Of a stretch of DNA of 64,000 nucleotides, positions 32,186 through 40,700 are shown piece after piece. Under the pieces are notes generated by a model that was given only the letters and a program-made list of their open reading frames with translations, had not been told where the DNA came from and searched no databases. Origin of the DNA: an uncultured Clostridia bacterium (lineage in GTDB: Bacteria > Bacillota > Clostridia > Oscillospirales > Ruminococcaceae); contig CANQVE010000002.1 in the NCBI GenBank assembly GCA_947627205.1, positions 1 through 64,000 on the forward strand. Direction: 5' to 3'. The translations under genes and the position numbers were made by a program. Within the stretch, counting starts at the first letter, position 1. Every line of letters starts with the position of its first letter.

Positions 32186-32779
32186 TTATTTGTTAATTCT
32201 TGCTTTTATATATTCTTCGAGAATATCGACCGTTTTTTCTATTCCGAGGCGCGAGCTGTTTATTGTGATATCGTAAAACTTAGCTTCGCCCCAGCGTGAA
32301 TTTACATGATAGTCGTGATAGCTTTTTCTTCTGCGGTCTTTCTTTTCAATAAGCGCCTTTGCCTCGTTTTCGGATAAATTATATATTTCCATGACGCGCT
32401 TTATTTTAGCGCTCATATCACCGAGAACAAAAATCGAAACAAGCCCCGGATATTTTTTTAGCTTTGTTTCTGAACAGCGCCCCACAATAACAAACGATTC
32501 TCCGCTCGCGGCTTTTTTATCCATGATCTCAAACTGCATTTCTGCAATATTATCCTCGATTGAGTTGCTGAAACCTCTTACACGCCTTGAAGCCAGCCTT
32601 GATTTAGGAACTTCGTTGTATCTTTCAACTTCGTCATGTGAAAGTCCTGTTTTTTCGGCTATCTCTGTTATCAGATGACGGTCGTATACGGGTATCCGAA
32701 ATCTTTCTGCGAGAGCCTCGGCTATAACTCTGCCGCCGCTTCCGAATTCACGTCCCACGGAAATAATGATTTGTGGCAT
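32186..32779 (-). CDS. cytidylate kinase-like family protein
   Basis: A 197-residue P-loop kinase. SVGREFGSGGRVIAEALAERF (residues 7-27, quoted in parts) has the G-x-x-x-S-G-G-R loop of the Cytidylate_kin2 family, followed by IPVYDRHLITEIAE. EKKDRRRKSYHDYHVNSRWGE near 147 is the usual lid-like part. Housekeeping Cmk is longer and has GPAGAGKS, so the true substrate is unknown. GGAGGACAAAAT precedes the ATG. It is 18 bases downstream of the transporter gene on the same strand, so the two are likely one operon. Confidence 0.83.
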   Translation of the reverse strand: MPQIIISVGREFGSGGRVIAEALAERFRIPVYDRHLITEIAEKTGLSHDEVERYNEVPKSRLASRRVRGFSNSIEDNIAEMQFEIMDKKAASGESFVIVGRCSETKLKKYPGLVSIFVLGDMSAKIKRVMEIYNLSENEAKALIEKKDRRRKSYHDYHVNSRWGEAKFYDITINSSRLGIEKTVDILEEYIKARINK

Positions 32780-32797
32780 ATTTTGTCCTCCTGATTT

Positions 32798-34147
32798 TTA
32801 AAGATATCTTGCAAATATATACACTGTCGATATTATAAGCACAATGACTGTCGCGGGAGCCAACTTTGCGCAGTATTTCCCCCAGCCTATAGGGTGACCG
32901 TTTTTAGTGGCAATAGAAGTTCCGACGACATTTGCCGAAGCGCCTATAGGAGTTGCACTTCCTCCGATATCCGTTCCCAAAGAAAGCGACCATGCGAGAG
33001 TGTTTATGCTTACGCCCGTTGAAGCCGAAAGACTTTGAATAACGGGGACCATTGTCGCCGCAAACGGAATATTGTCCACAAAAGCGCTCGCAAGAGCCGA
33101 TACCCATATTATAATGATTATCATTATCATTGCGTTTCCGTTGCTTATCTTTCCGATAAAGTCGGCTATAAACACAAGTATTCCTGTTTCTTCAAGCCCG
33201 CTTACTACTATAAACAGCCCTATGAAAAACAATATCGTTTTATAGTCTATTCTTTTTATAAGTTCAAGCGCCGACTTTCCCGCAGTAATAAGCGTAATTA
33301 TCGCTATAAACAGACCTATTGTCGCTACAGTCAGATGCGTCATCGAGTGAGTCACAAGCAGTACAACAGCTATTCCGAAAATAACGCTGCTTATGATAAA
33401 ATCCTTTTTGCTTTTAATTGCGTCGCTCGGCTTCGGGAGCTTTGAAATATCCGCCTTTTCGGTTTTGTCCTTTGAAACAAGATCTTTTCTGAAGACAAGA
33501 TAAAAGTAAATAATGCAAAGAACAAGGCTTATTCCCGCGGCAATTCCCGTATTTGAAAGGAAATCAAAGAACGAAAATCCGAGAGAAGTTCCGATTATTA
33601 TATTCGGCGGATCTCCGCACATCGTCGCAGAGCCGCCCAGATTTGCGCAGAATATTTCAGAAAGTATCATTGGAACGGGATTGAACTTAAGTACATGCGC
33701 AAGCTCTATTGTGACCGCCGCAAGGAACATTATTACCGTTATGCTGTCAATGAACATTGATAGCACTGCCGACATAATGACAAACGTTATAAAAATAGGA
33801 ACGGTCTTGCATTTTACAAGATACGCTATCCTAAGGCACAGCCAGCGGAAAAATCCCGCTTTTGCCATTCCCTCGACCATTATCATCATGCCCGCTACAA
33901 AGATTATCGTTGCCCAATTTATGCCCTTGCTTTCGCTTTCTGTTACCTGATACCAGAACTCCGTTGTTGCAAAGCTCTTAAACGCAAGAGTATCCCATAT
34001 AGCGCTCATGCTTTTCATACATAGACCGAACACGACAATTATTGTCAGCAGTCCGCAGCCGAGTGTTACATATTGCCTTTCTATCTTGTCTATCACTATC
34101 ATTATAAACATTATCACAAAGATAATGACAGCAAAAACAGCAGCCAT
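32798..34147 (-). CDS. SLC13/ArsB-NhaD superfamily ion transporter
   Basis: A 449-residue membrane protein with 11-12 spans. INWATIIFVAGMMIMVEGMAKAG near residue 76, NLGGSATMCGDPPNIIIG near 171 and DIGGSATPIGASANVVG near 405 are the paired G-G-x-A/S-T...G-x-P/S-x-N hairpins of ArsB, NhaD and SLC13 carriers. The family moves arsenite, sodium/protons or dicarboxylates; sequence by eye does not settle which. TGGAGG lies nine bases before the ATG. Confidence 0.86.
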   Translation of the reverse strand: MAAVFAVIIFVIMFIMIVIDKIERQYVTLGCGLLTIIVVFGLCMKSMSAIWDTLAFKSFATTEFWYQVTESESKGINWATIIFVAGMMIMVEGMAKAGFFRWLCLRIAYLVKCKTVPIFITFVIMSAVLSMFIDSITVIMFLAAVTIELAHVLKFNPVPMILSEIFCANLGGSATMCGDPPNIIIGTSLGFSFFDFLSNTGIAAGISLVLCIIYFYLVFRKDLVSKDKTEKADISKLPKPSDAIKSKKDFIISSVIFGIAVVLLVTHSMTHLTVATIGLFIAIITLITAGKSALELIKRIDYKTILFFIGLFIVVSGLEETGILVFIADFIGKISNGNAMIMIIIIIWVSALASAFVDNIPFAATMVPVIQSLSASTGVSINTLAWSLSLGTDIGGSATPIGASANVVGTSIATKNGHPIGWGKYCAKLAPATVIVLIISTVYIFARYL

Positions 34148-34190
34148 AAAGCAAGACCTCCATTGAGTTAAACTATATTACTGTGCAATC

Positions 34191-34219
34191 ATTATAGCAC
34201 ATAAGTTTTTTTAATTCAA
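34191..34219 (-). promoter_or_regulatory. promoter of the SLC13/ArsB-type operon
   Basis: On the minus strand TTGAAT (34219-34214), 17 bases, TATAAT (34196-34191), about 44 bases upstream of the start codon. No operator-like repeat is obvious. Confidence 0.7.
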
Positions 34220-34333
34220 CAGAATTTTCTTGTCCGTGCTGAATTTTCGGCTATGTTTATTTATCTTTTCAACTTATTTTAATATTTTTATGCAATTTTA
34301 ATAAACTAAACTTGCAAAAATTTCGTAAATATT

Positions 34334-35035
34334 TCAGTCCCGAACTTCTATTCCTTTTTTGTATACATTTGAAGAAATCAGAAGCGAGACCGCATAGCAG
34401 GGAATACAGGCTATGCATATTACAGCCACAATGTTCCTTATACCGTTATTATTCGCAAAGTCAAGAATGCTCCCCCAAAGGTCGTTAAAGTCTATAAACG
34501 ATATATCCCCGAACAAAACATAAATCAGCGCCAAAAACACTATAACTCCCAAAGATATAAGCCCGCACTTTGAACCTATGCTGTATCCGAAACGGTAGAT
34601 AAACGGAAGTTTTATCGCGTCAAGTAAAACGCATATCCCGAAAAACAGAAAAATGCATAGAACGGAAAAAGAGCTTGCTTTAAGTTTAAGAATAAACATT
34701 GACATAATAAGTCCCGAAATGAGAATGATTAAATTTATTGAAAACAGATAAACATATTTTGCAAGTATTTGCCCTCTGAATGTCTGCGGAGAAGAACAGG
34801 CAAAATCCGTCCACGAGTGTTTTTCATCGTTTTTAAACATTGAACCGAAAAAATGCGCAAAAGCAAAATTCATAAGCTGTAAAACAACGCAAACAGTTTC
34901 ACTAAATTCAATATCCGAGTTTCCGTAATAAACCTTACACATAACTACCACTGCAATACTTAGCGCTTGTAAAGAAGCCAGAACAAAAAGCGTGCTTTTG
35001 TTCAGAAATAATTCTTTAAAAAGATAGCTTTTCAT
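34334..35035 (-). CDS. ABC-2 type membrane permease subunit
   Basis: A 233-residue protein with six hydrophobic segments and no enzymatic motif, the last gene of a GntR-ABC operon. It starts at the base where the upstream permease stops. HSWTDFACSSPQTFRGQILAKYVYL lies at residues 79-103. This matches permeases of small exporters such as YtrC/D or bacitracin-type systems, where two related permeases pair with one ATPase. The substrate is unknown. Confidence 0.8.
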   Translation of the reverse strand: MKSYLFKELFLNKSTLFVLASLQALSIAVVVMCKVYYGNSDIEFSETVCVVLQLMNFAFAHFFGSMFKNDEKHSWTDFACSSPQTFRGQILAKYVYLFSINLIILISGLIMSMFILKLKASSFSVLCIFLFFGICVLLDAIKLPFIYRFGYSIGSKCGLISLGVIVFLALIYVLFGDISFIDFNDLWGSILDFANNNGIRNIVAVICIACIPCYAVSLLISSNVYKKGIEVRD

Positions 35036-35814
35036 TATTTCTCCCTCCTTTTGTAAAGCATTTCGGTAATAATAAATCCGACCAGCAGAAACGCTGCCGT
35101 TATCAAAACGGAATACAAACCGAAAGTTTCAAAAGCATTTTTTAGTGCTTCAAACGGTCCTGTGTTGGAAACATCTTTTTGTGGGTGAAAGGCAAAATAG
35201 ATTTCTATGCATATAAGCACCGCTGCAAGCGTTGCTACAAGCAAAAGTCCTGCTTTTTCCAATGAATGAAACATAAGTATAAAAATGTACAAAAGCACCG
35301 CTATGGCTGTTCCCAAAGCCATTCCCATTAGTATCATTCCCATATCCGAGCGGCTCATCTCTATCCCCGAAACCGCCGAGAAAACAAGCGAATACCCGTA
35401 ACTTATGACAAAGCCAAGTATATCAAGAACAAAAAATTCAAAGAATTTCACCAGCGCTTTTTTCCGACAGCTGATAGGAGCAGAGCGGTAAAAATATTTC
35501 CATGCGGTCTTTTCGTCGTTTATTGAAACCTGTGCGACCTCTACAGACATAAAACCTGCGCAGAGTATCGGATAGATTTTAAGAACAAATCCGAAGTTTT
35601 CTTTATATGTTCCGAGCATTTCATCTGCGTAGGGCAAATCTTTAAGCACGGTTTCCAGAAGTATAGTCCTTATGTTTCCATAGTCAAAACTTATGACGAT
35701 AAGTATTGACAACACAAAAAATGCAATAAACGAAAAAGTCGAAATAAGCAGTGCTTTCTTTGACATATAAATATCACGATAAACAAGCCGAAAAAATGAA
35801 CTCATTATGTCCAC
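35035..35814 (-). CDS. ABC-2 type membrane permease subunit
   Basis: A 259-residue permease with six predicted spans. The N-terminal helix MDIMSSFFRLVYRDIYMSKK leads into the first span, and VAQVSINDEKTAWKYFYRSAP near 97 is an ABC-2 permease loop. It overlaps the ATPase gene by ten bases and the next permease by one, so the three are translationally coupled. Together with the following gene it probably forms a heterodimeric exporter channel. Confidence 0.82.
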   Translation of the reverse strand: MDIMSSFFRLVYRDIYMSKKALLISTFSFIAFFVLSILIVISFDYGNIRTILLETVLKDLPYADEMLGTYKENFGFVLKIYPILCAGFMSVEVAQVSINDEKTAWKYFYRSAPISCRKKALVKFFEFFVLDILGFVISYGYSLVFSAVSGIEMSRSDMGMILMGMALGTAIAVLLYIFILMFHSLEKAGLLLVATLAAVLICIEIYFAFHPQKDVSNTGPFEALKNAFETFGLYSVLITAAFLLVGFIITEMLYKRREK

Positions 35815-36683
35815 TCCTTTTTATCCCTGTTCACATAGAACAGCATTATATCTTCGAGCGACGCTTTTTCTATTACGGCTCCGCTGTATTTGCGCTTTGC
35901 CGCCGCTCTGTCCGATATCAGGACTTCCGCGCCGAAATCGTTTGTCCTTGCGCTGATATAATCTTCTTTGGCAATTTCTTTAAAATCGGCTTTAGAGCAT
36001 TTTATTATACCGTGATTTTCAATAATATCGTCCTTAAATCCCGAAAGAAGCATTTTACCTTTGTCGATAAACGCAACACAGTCAGCTATTTTTTCAATAT
36101 CGCTCGTGATATGCGAGGACATAAGAATACTTCTCTCGCCGTCTTTCAGATACTCGCGGAATATATCGAGTATCTCGTTTCTTACTATCGGATCAAGCCC
36201 CGTCGTTGCTTCGTCCATGATAAGCAGTTTTGCATCGTGCGAAAGGGTATAGGCTATCTGAAGTTTCATTTTCATTCCCTTTGAAAGTTTTCCTATCTTC
36301 TTTTTCCTCGGAAGTCCGAATTTTTCAATATACGAGAAGTACAATTTTTCGTCCCATTCGCTGTACATACCTTTCATTACTGTATTTATCGCATTTGCGG
36401 TAAAGCTGTCATGAAACGGTATCTCGTCAAATACCGCCGAAATGTGTTTTTTAATTTCATTTTCGTGCTTGATATGGTCAAGTCCGAAAATTTTTATTTC
36501 TCCGCTGTCAGGCGCGATTATATTCAGTATTGATTTTATCGTCGTTGTTTTGCCTGCGCCGTTCTGACCGATAAAGCCGAGTATGTTGCCTTTTGGCAAG
36601 TCAAATGATATGCCGTCAAGAGTAAACCCGTCATATTTTTTCGTAATACCGTTTATCTCAATTGCATTTTCATAATCATTCAT
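35805..36683 (-). CDS. ABC transporter ATP-binding protein
   Basis: A 292-residue ATPase. Walker A is GQNGAGKTT (residues 39-47), the signature is LSKGMKMKLQIAY near 136, Walker B is LLIMDEATTGLDP near 157, and the H-loop is SSHITSDIE. The C-terminal 80 residues are an extension common to exporter ATPases of the ABC-2 type. It overlaps the GntR regulator by eight bases. With the two permeases it makes an exporter of the YtrABC/bacitracin-like class, which in Bacillus responds to cell-wall antibiotics; that role is inferred from operon layout. Confidence 0.93.
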   Translation of the reverse strand: MNDYENAIEINGITKKYDGFTLDGISFDLPKGNILGFIGQNGAGKTTTIKSILNIIAPDSGEIKIFGLDHIKHENEIKKHISAVFDEIPFHDSFTANAINTVMKGMYSEWDEKLYFSYIEKFGLPRKKKIGKLSKGMKMKLQIAYTLSHDAKLLIMDEATTGLDPIVRNEILDIFREYLKDGERSILMSSHITSDIEKIADCVAFIDKGKMLLSGFKDDIIENHGIIKCSKADFKEIAKEDYISARTNDFGAEVLISDRAAAKRKYSGAVIEKASLEDIMLFYVNRDKKEWT

Positions 36684-37059
36684 CTATATTACCTCCATAA
36701 TAAATTTCAAGTATTTCTTTCATTTCATCAAGCGTCAGCCCGCATATCCTCGCTTTTTCGCAGGCGTCCGAAATCAGCTTTTCCGTCTGGCGTACCATTT
36801 CTTCATGCAGAAAGTCGCGGTTTTGTTTTTTCACAAAACACCCCTTTCCCGTAAAGTTTTCAATATAGCCCTCATTTTCAAGTTCTTCATAAGCACGTTT
36901 TGTTGTGATAACGCTTATCCTGAGCTGCTGCGCGAGCGTTCTCATTGACGGCAGAGCTTCGCCCTCCGAGAGTTCTCCGCTCATAATAAGTGCCTTTATC
37001 TGGTCGATTATTTGCTGATAGATAGGCTTGTCCGTCATATTGCTTAAAATTATGTCCAT
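36676..37059 (-). CDS. YtrA-type GntR family repressor
   Basis: A 127-residue regulator. The winged helix of GntR proteins fills residues 8-75 (PIYQQIIDQIKALIMSGELS, then LPSMRTLAQQLRISVITTKR and YIENFTGKGCFV). Only a short helical tail follows, which defines the small YtrA subfamily that dimerises without a ligand domain. It heads the ABC exporter operon, and a perfect inverted repeat overlaps its promoter, so it very likely represses its own operon. AAAAGGGGAAAAT precedes the ATG. Confidence 0.9.
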   Translation of the reverse strand: MDIILSNMTDKPIYQQIIDQIKALIMSGELSEGEALPSMRTLAQQLRISVITTKRAYEELENEGYIENFTGKGCFVKKQNRDFLHEEMVRQTEKLISDACEKARICGLTLDEMKEILEIYYGGNIDE

Positions 37060-37078
37060 TATTTTCCCCTTTTAAAAA

Positions 37079-37127
37079 TGTATATATACGATATATACAA
37101 TATAACATAAAAATATACTTTTGTCAA
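37079..37127 (-). promoter_or_regulatory. promoter and GntR operator of the ABC exporter operon
   Basis: On the minus strand TTGACA (37127-37122), 17 bases, TATATT (37104-37099). Directly downstream lies a perfect nine-base inverted repeat, TGTATATAT (37079-37087) and ATATATACA (37091-37099), centred on ACG. It overlaps the -10 edge and the transcription start. A-T-rich palindromes with GTAT..ATAC ends are typical of YtrA-type repressor sites. Confidence 0.8.
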
Positions 37128-37175
37128 TACAATTTTCTAAAAATTTCAGAAAATTATCAATTTTATATAAAAGTG

Positions 37176-37210
37176 ACATTGTTGACAATCCAACAATGTT
37201 GTGCTATAAT
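37176..37210 (+). promoter_or_regulatory. consensus promoter overlapped by an inverted repeat
   Basis: TTGACA (37182-37187), 17 bases, TATAAT (37205-37210) is a perfect vegetative promoter. ACATTGTTG (37176-37184) and CAACAATGT (37191-37199) form a nine-base inverted repeat with a six-base centre that covers the -35 box and half the spacer. This is where a repressor would bind. The transcript would begin about 60 bases before the sigma-like frame and also cover the MATE gene. Confidence 0.75.
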
Positions 37211-37275
37211 TAAATTGTCGCCTTAGATGATAATTCAAATGTTTCCATTCGGGTGTAATTGCTAACCAAATAAAA

Positions 37276-37635
37276 ATGCACTTCAGAAAGATAAAACACA
37301 AAAAAGACGAAGTGCTTTTTACCGAGCCTATCGACTGCGACGCAGAGGGAAACTCTCTTACGATAGAGGATATTTACAGCAGTGACGTAAATATCGAGCA
37401 GACAGCCGAATTAAAAATTAACAGCGAAAAGCTGTATAAATTCATTTCGGAAGAACTTGACGGACGCGAACGTGAGATCATCTGCAAACGCTATGGCATA
37501 GCCGATAAAGACGGATACGTCTGCGAACCGATGACACAGCGCGAAATAGCAAAGCAACTTGGAATATCGCGCTCGTATATATCGAGGATTGAGAAAAAGG
37601 CTCTCGAAAAACTTCGCGCAAGATTTGACGAATAA
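37276..37635 (+). CDS. C-terminal half of a SigK-type sporulation sigma factor
   Basis: The 119 codons match only the second half of SigK. MHFRKIKHKKDEVLFTEPI corresponds to sigma region 3 entry, GNSLTIEDIY follows, then region 4 with MTQREIAKQLGISRSYISRI and EKKALEKLRARFDE. Regions 1.2 to 2.4, needed for core and -10 binding, are absent. There is no ribosome binding site for the ATG. The six codons before it read A-N-Q-I-K-M, echoing E-N-E-I-L-M at the point where Bacillus and Clostridioides sigK genes are interrupted by the skin element. It may be the 3' exon-like half of a skin-split sigK, or a truncated relic. SigE is a less likely match. Confidence 0.72.
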   Translation: MHFRKIKHKKDEVLFTEPIDCDAEGNSLTIEDIYSSDVNIEQTAELKINSEKLYKFISEELDGREREIICKRYGIADKDGYVCEPMTQREIAKQLGISRSYISRIEKKALEKLRARFDE

Positions 37636-37651
37636 CAGAAAAGGGAATAAA

Positions 37652-39034
37652 ATGGACGAATTAGAAAGAGAAAAGATACAATATAAAAAAATGACCGAAA
37701 CTCCTATCCCGAAACTTATAATAAAGCTCGGGATACCTACAACGCTCAGTATGCTTGTTACGAGCATTTACAATATGGCTGATACTTTTTTTCTCAGCTC
37801 ATACGGAAACAGCGCTTCGGGCGCTGTAGGAATAGTATTCGGTCTTATGGCTATTTTACAGGCGTTCGGATTTATGTTCGGACAGGGTTCGGGCAGTCTT
37901 GCGTCGCGCGCTCTCGGTGCAAAGGACGTTGAAAGAGCGTCAAAATACAGCTCGACGGGATTTTTTGCGGCTGTTATGTCGGGCGCGATCATAGCTGTTT
38001 TCGGAATTATATTTATAGATCCTTTTATGTACCTCCTCGGAAGTACAGACACTATTCTCCCTTACGCAAGAGAGTATGCGATATATATTCTTATAGCTGC
38101 GCCGTTTTTGTGTTCAAGCTGTGTTTTAAACAATGTTCTCCGTTTTGAGGGACAGGCGGCTTTGGCGACAGTAGGACTTGCTTCGGGCGGTATACTTAAT
38201 ATTTTCGGCGACTGGATATTGATGAAAGTTTTTGACCTCGGCGTTACGGGCGCGGGCATATCGACAGCAGTTTCACAGTTCATCAGTTTTATGATACTGC
38301 TTACAATGTTCTTTGTCGGAAAAACATCTTCTAAGCTATCGATAAGGAAAATATCAAAAAGTTTTGCCGACTGGTTCGATATATGCAAGACAGGTTTTCC
38401 CAGCCTTGTCAGACAAGGACTTACAAGCATTTCAACAATGCTTCTGAATAACTGCGCCGAGGCTTACGGAGACGAGGCTATAGCGGCGATGTCAATTGTA
38501 AACAGGATCTGCTTCTTTACGTTCGCGACTTCTCTCGGCATAGGTCAGGGATTTCAGCCTGTTTGCGCGTTCAATTACGGCGCAAAGAAATACGGCAGAG
38601 TAAAAAACGCGTTTTTATTTACCTTAGCTGTCGGAGAAGTTATTTTAGGAAGCGTTGCGATAATCGGACTTATTTTCTCCGATGAGCTTATAGCGATATT
38701 CAGAAACGATCCCGAGGTCATAAGAATAGGAACGTTTGCGCTTTCGGCACAGTTTATCGGACAGTTTTTCCAGCCCGTTGCAGTCTGTACAAATATGTTG
38801 TATCAAAGCTCGGGCAGTTCGGGAATAGCAACGTTGCTCTCAATGATGAGGAGCGGAGTTTTCTTTATCCCGATATTGCTTATATTTACGGCAACGAACG
38901 GTTTGGTAGGAATACAGCTTTCCCAGGCTATTTCGGACATTCTGACAGCCATAGCTTCTCTGCCGTTTGCAGTCAGCTTTGTCGGAAAGCTCGGAAGACT
39001 TCAGGCGGCAGAGAATTCCAAAAAGGAATTATAA
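37652..39034 (+). CDS. MATE family efflux pump
   Basis: A 460-residue membrane protein with 12 spans. It begins TETPIPKLIIKLGIPTTLSML and has two homologous halves, each with a FGFMFGQGSGSLASRALGA- or IGQGFQPVCAFNYGAKKYGR-like motif, as in MATE (DinF/NorM-type) sodium- or proton-driven multidrug exporters. AAAAGGGAATAAA sets the start; earlier in-frame codons lie within the sigma half gene. It probably shares the promoter at 37182. The 3' end overlaps the convergent oxidoreductase gene by six bases. Confidence 0.92.
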   Translation: MDELEREKIQYKKMTETPIPKLIIKLGIPTTLSMLVTSIYNMADTFFLSSYGNSASGAVGIVFGLMAILQAFGFMFGQGSGSLASRALGAKDVERASKYSSTGFFAAVMSGAIIAVFGIIFIDPFMYLLGSTDTILPYAREYAIYILIAAPFLCSSCVLNNVLRFEGQAALATVGLASGGILNIFGDWILMKVFDLGVTGAGISTAVSQFISFMILLTMFFVGKTSSKLSIRKISKSFADWFDICKTGFPSLVRQGLTSISTMLLNNCAEAYGDEAIAAMSIVNRICFFTFATSLGIGQGFQPVCAFNYGAKKYGRVKNAFLFTLAVGEVILGSVAIIGLIFSDELIAIFRNDPEVIRIGTFALSAQFIGQFFQPVAVCTNMLYQSSGSSGIATLLSMMRSGVFFIPILLIFTATNGLVGIQLSQAISDILTAIASLPFAVSFVGKLGRLQAAENSKKEL

Positions 39035-40324
39035 CAGGTCGTTGTTTGAGGGGTTGTCGAGGAGTTTTCCGCTTTCGGAAAAACGAGAACCGTGACATGG
39101 ACAGTCCCAGGAATGTTCGTCTTGGTTCCATACCAGCCTGCACCCAAGGTGCGGGCAGCGTCTTACAGACGGAGTGAGCAGGCTAGATATTGCCTCTGCG
39201 CTGTTTACCGCAAGCTGCGGAGTAAGAATGCTCCGTGAGGGATCGAAAAGCCTTGAATATGGAGCGCTTTTCTCTGTCACAAGGTCTTTGAGCATATTTG
39301 CAGCGACCATTGACGAGGTCATTCCCCATTTATTAAAGCCTGTAGCTGTGAAAAGTTTAGGAGTTGTTTTGGAATACTGTCCGATATAAGGTATCCCGTC
39401 AAGGCTCATACAGTCCTGTGTTGCCCAATGATATGCTTCTTTTGCTTCGGGATAAGCCTTTCTTGCAAACCGTCTCAGCTCGTTCCAATTGCCTCCGTTT
39501 TTACCTGTTCGGTGACCGCCTCCGCCTATGAGCAGATAGTTTTTATAGTTCCTGAATGAAAGTCCGTTTTCCGTATCCTCAATATACAGCCCGTTAAGGT
39601 CTGGCGCATTTTCGAGAGCAATGACATAAGAACGTGACTGATAGAGTTTTAGGAAATAGCTTCCGTGTTTGTTGAGAATGGGAAAGTGAGTTGTGATAAT
39701 AATTTTGTTTGCCTTTATTTTTCCTCCGTCAGTCACAGCAATGTCGTCCAAAAATTCGGTTACTTTTGTGTGTTCATATATCTTTAAGCCTTTTGATATA
39801 TTCGCGAGGAATTTAAGCGGATCAAACTGTGCCTGACTTTGAATTTTTACCGCTCCCGCTATATGGAACGGAAGAGGCAAATTATATACAAGTTCGGCTT
39901 TACAGCCGATTTTTTTTAATACTTTCACTTCCTGTTCGAGCGCACCAAGATCATCTCTAGAAAATACATAGCTGTCTTTTAGTTCAAAGTCACAGTCGAT
40001 TTTAGAGCATAATTCAACATATTTTCTCAGAGCCTCGGCGTTTGCTTTATAATAAAGCCGAGCCGCGTCAAGCCCTTTTTCTTTGAATATCTTTGAGTAT
40101 ATCAGCTTATGCTGGACAGTTATCTTTGCCGTAGTGTTTTCCGTAACTCCGCCGCAAATATTGTCCTTTTCGATAAGGATATAATTTGCACCGCATTTAT
40201 CGAGAAAATAAGCGGTCAATATTCCTGCTATACCTCCGCCGATTATGAGTATATCTGTCTTAACGTTTCTTTCGAGTTTAGGAAATTTTGGCATTTCCGC
40301 ATTGTTTTTCCATATAGAGTCCAT
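39029..40324 (-). CDS. FAD-dependent oxidoreductase with C-terminal Rieske domain
   Basis: A 431-residue fusion. The N-terminal DAO-type FAD domain starts with ILIIGGGIAGILTAYFLDKCG (split dinucleotide motif near residue 26) and contains ITTHFPILNKHG and TATGFNKWGMTSS. The last 45 residues hold a Rieske [2Fe-2S] site, CPHLGCRLVW and CPCHGSRF, with two Cys and two His in place. Proteins of this form occur widely in Firmicutes and are about 430-510 residues. The electron donor and substrate are unknown. AAGGAG precedes the ATG, which follows a 44-residue gene by 13 bases. Confidence 0.9.
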   Translation of the reverse strand: MDSIWKNNAEMPKFPKLERNVKTDILIIGGGIAGILTAYFLDKCGANYILIEKDNICGGVTENTTAKITVQHKLIYSKIFKEKGLDAARLYYKANAEALRKYVELCSKIDCDFELKDSYVFSRDDLGALEQEVKVLKKIGCKAELVYNLPLPFHIAGAVKIQSQAQFDPLKFLANISKGLKIYEHTKVTEFLDDIAVTDGGKIKANKIIITTHFPILNKHGSYFLKLYQSRSYVIALENAPDLNGLYIEDTENGLSFRNYKNYLLIGGGGHRTGKNGGNWNELRRFARKAYPEAKEAYHWATQDCMSLDGIPYIGQYSKTTPKLFTATGFNKWGMTSSMVAANMLKDLVTEKSAPYSRLFDPSRSILTPQLAVNSAEAISSLLTPSVRRCPHLGCRLVWNQDEHSWDCPCHGSRFSESGKLLDNPSNNDLL

Positions 40325-40337
40325 AATTTCTCCTTAT

Positions 40338-40472
40338 TTACAAGTCTTGAAGATCCGCATCGGGGATATCGTTTTCTATATTGTCCCTTGCCAGATCGTT
40401 ATCTATTACGGGATAAACTTTTGAGATAGGCTTTTCATTGTCAATTATAGGTTTTGCAGGTTTCCTTTTCAT
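40338..40472 (-). CDS. 44-residue small protein upstream of the FAD/Rieske gene
   Basis: An ATG preceded by GAAAGGAG on the minus strand opens 44 codons, MKRKPAKPIIDNEKPISKVY, then PVIDNDLARDNIEND and an acidic IPDADLQDL end. It has a basic head and acidic tail, no membrane span or cysteine. The good ribosome binding site, the 13-base gap to the oxidoreductase start and codon use like the neighbours all support translation. I do not recognise the family; it may be a partner or regulator of the oxidoreductase. Confidence 0.6.
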   Translation of the reverse strand: MKRKPAKPIIDNEKPISKVYPVIDNDLARDNIENDIPDADLQDL

Positions 40473-40625
40473 TATCTTTGCTCCTTTCGTATGCGCTTAT
40501 TTTTTGCCGAATTTTTGATAATATTATATGAGGAATTATAATTTGACCGTTAAACGTTGGGAATACATAAAATTCCGCTTTTCATATTAGAGATTTCCAT
40601 TATTAATAGAAAGTTGTCGAAAAAA

Positions 40626-40655
40626 TGAATAAAAAAAAGTAAATGGCAGACACTA
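40626..40655 (+). promoter_or_regulatory. possible SigG-type promoter of spoVT
   Basis: TGAATA (40626-40631) matches the forespore SigG -35 consensus, and after 17 bases GACACTA (40649-40655) matches five of seven bases of the -10 CATACTA. It lies 45 bases before the start codon. In Bacillus subtilis spoVT is transcribed by SigG, which makes the match credible. Confidence 0.4.
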
Positions 40656-40700
40656 TCTTCCGACATCAAAATTTCTTAGAATATTGGAGGAACAGAATAT

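Noticed and set aside
37276..37635. Sigma half gene as an ECF sigma factor
   Set aside because: It matches regions 3-4 of SigK and lacks region 2, which an ECF factor must have.
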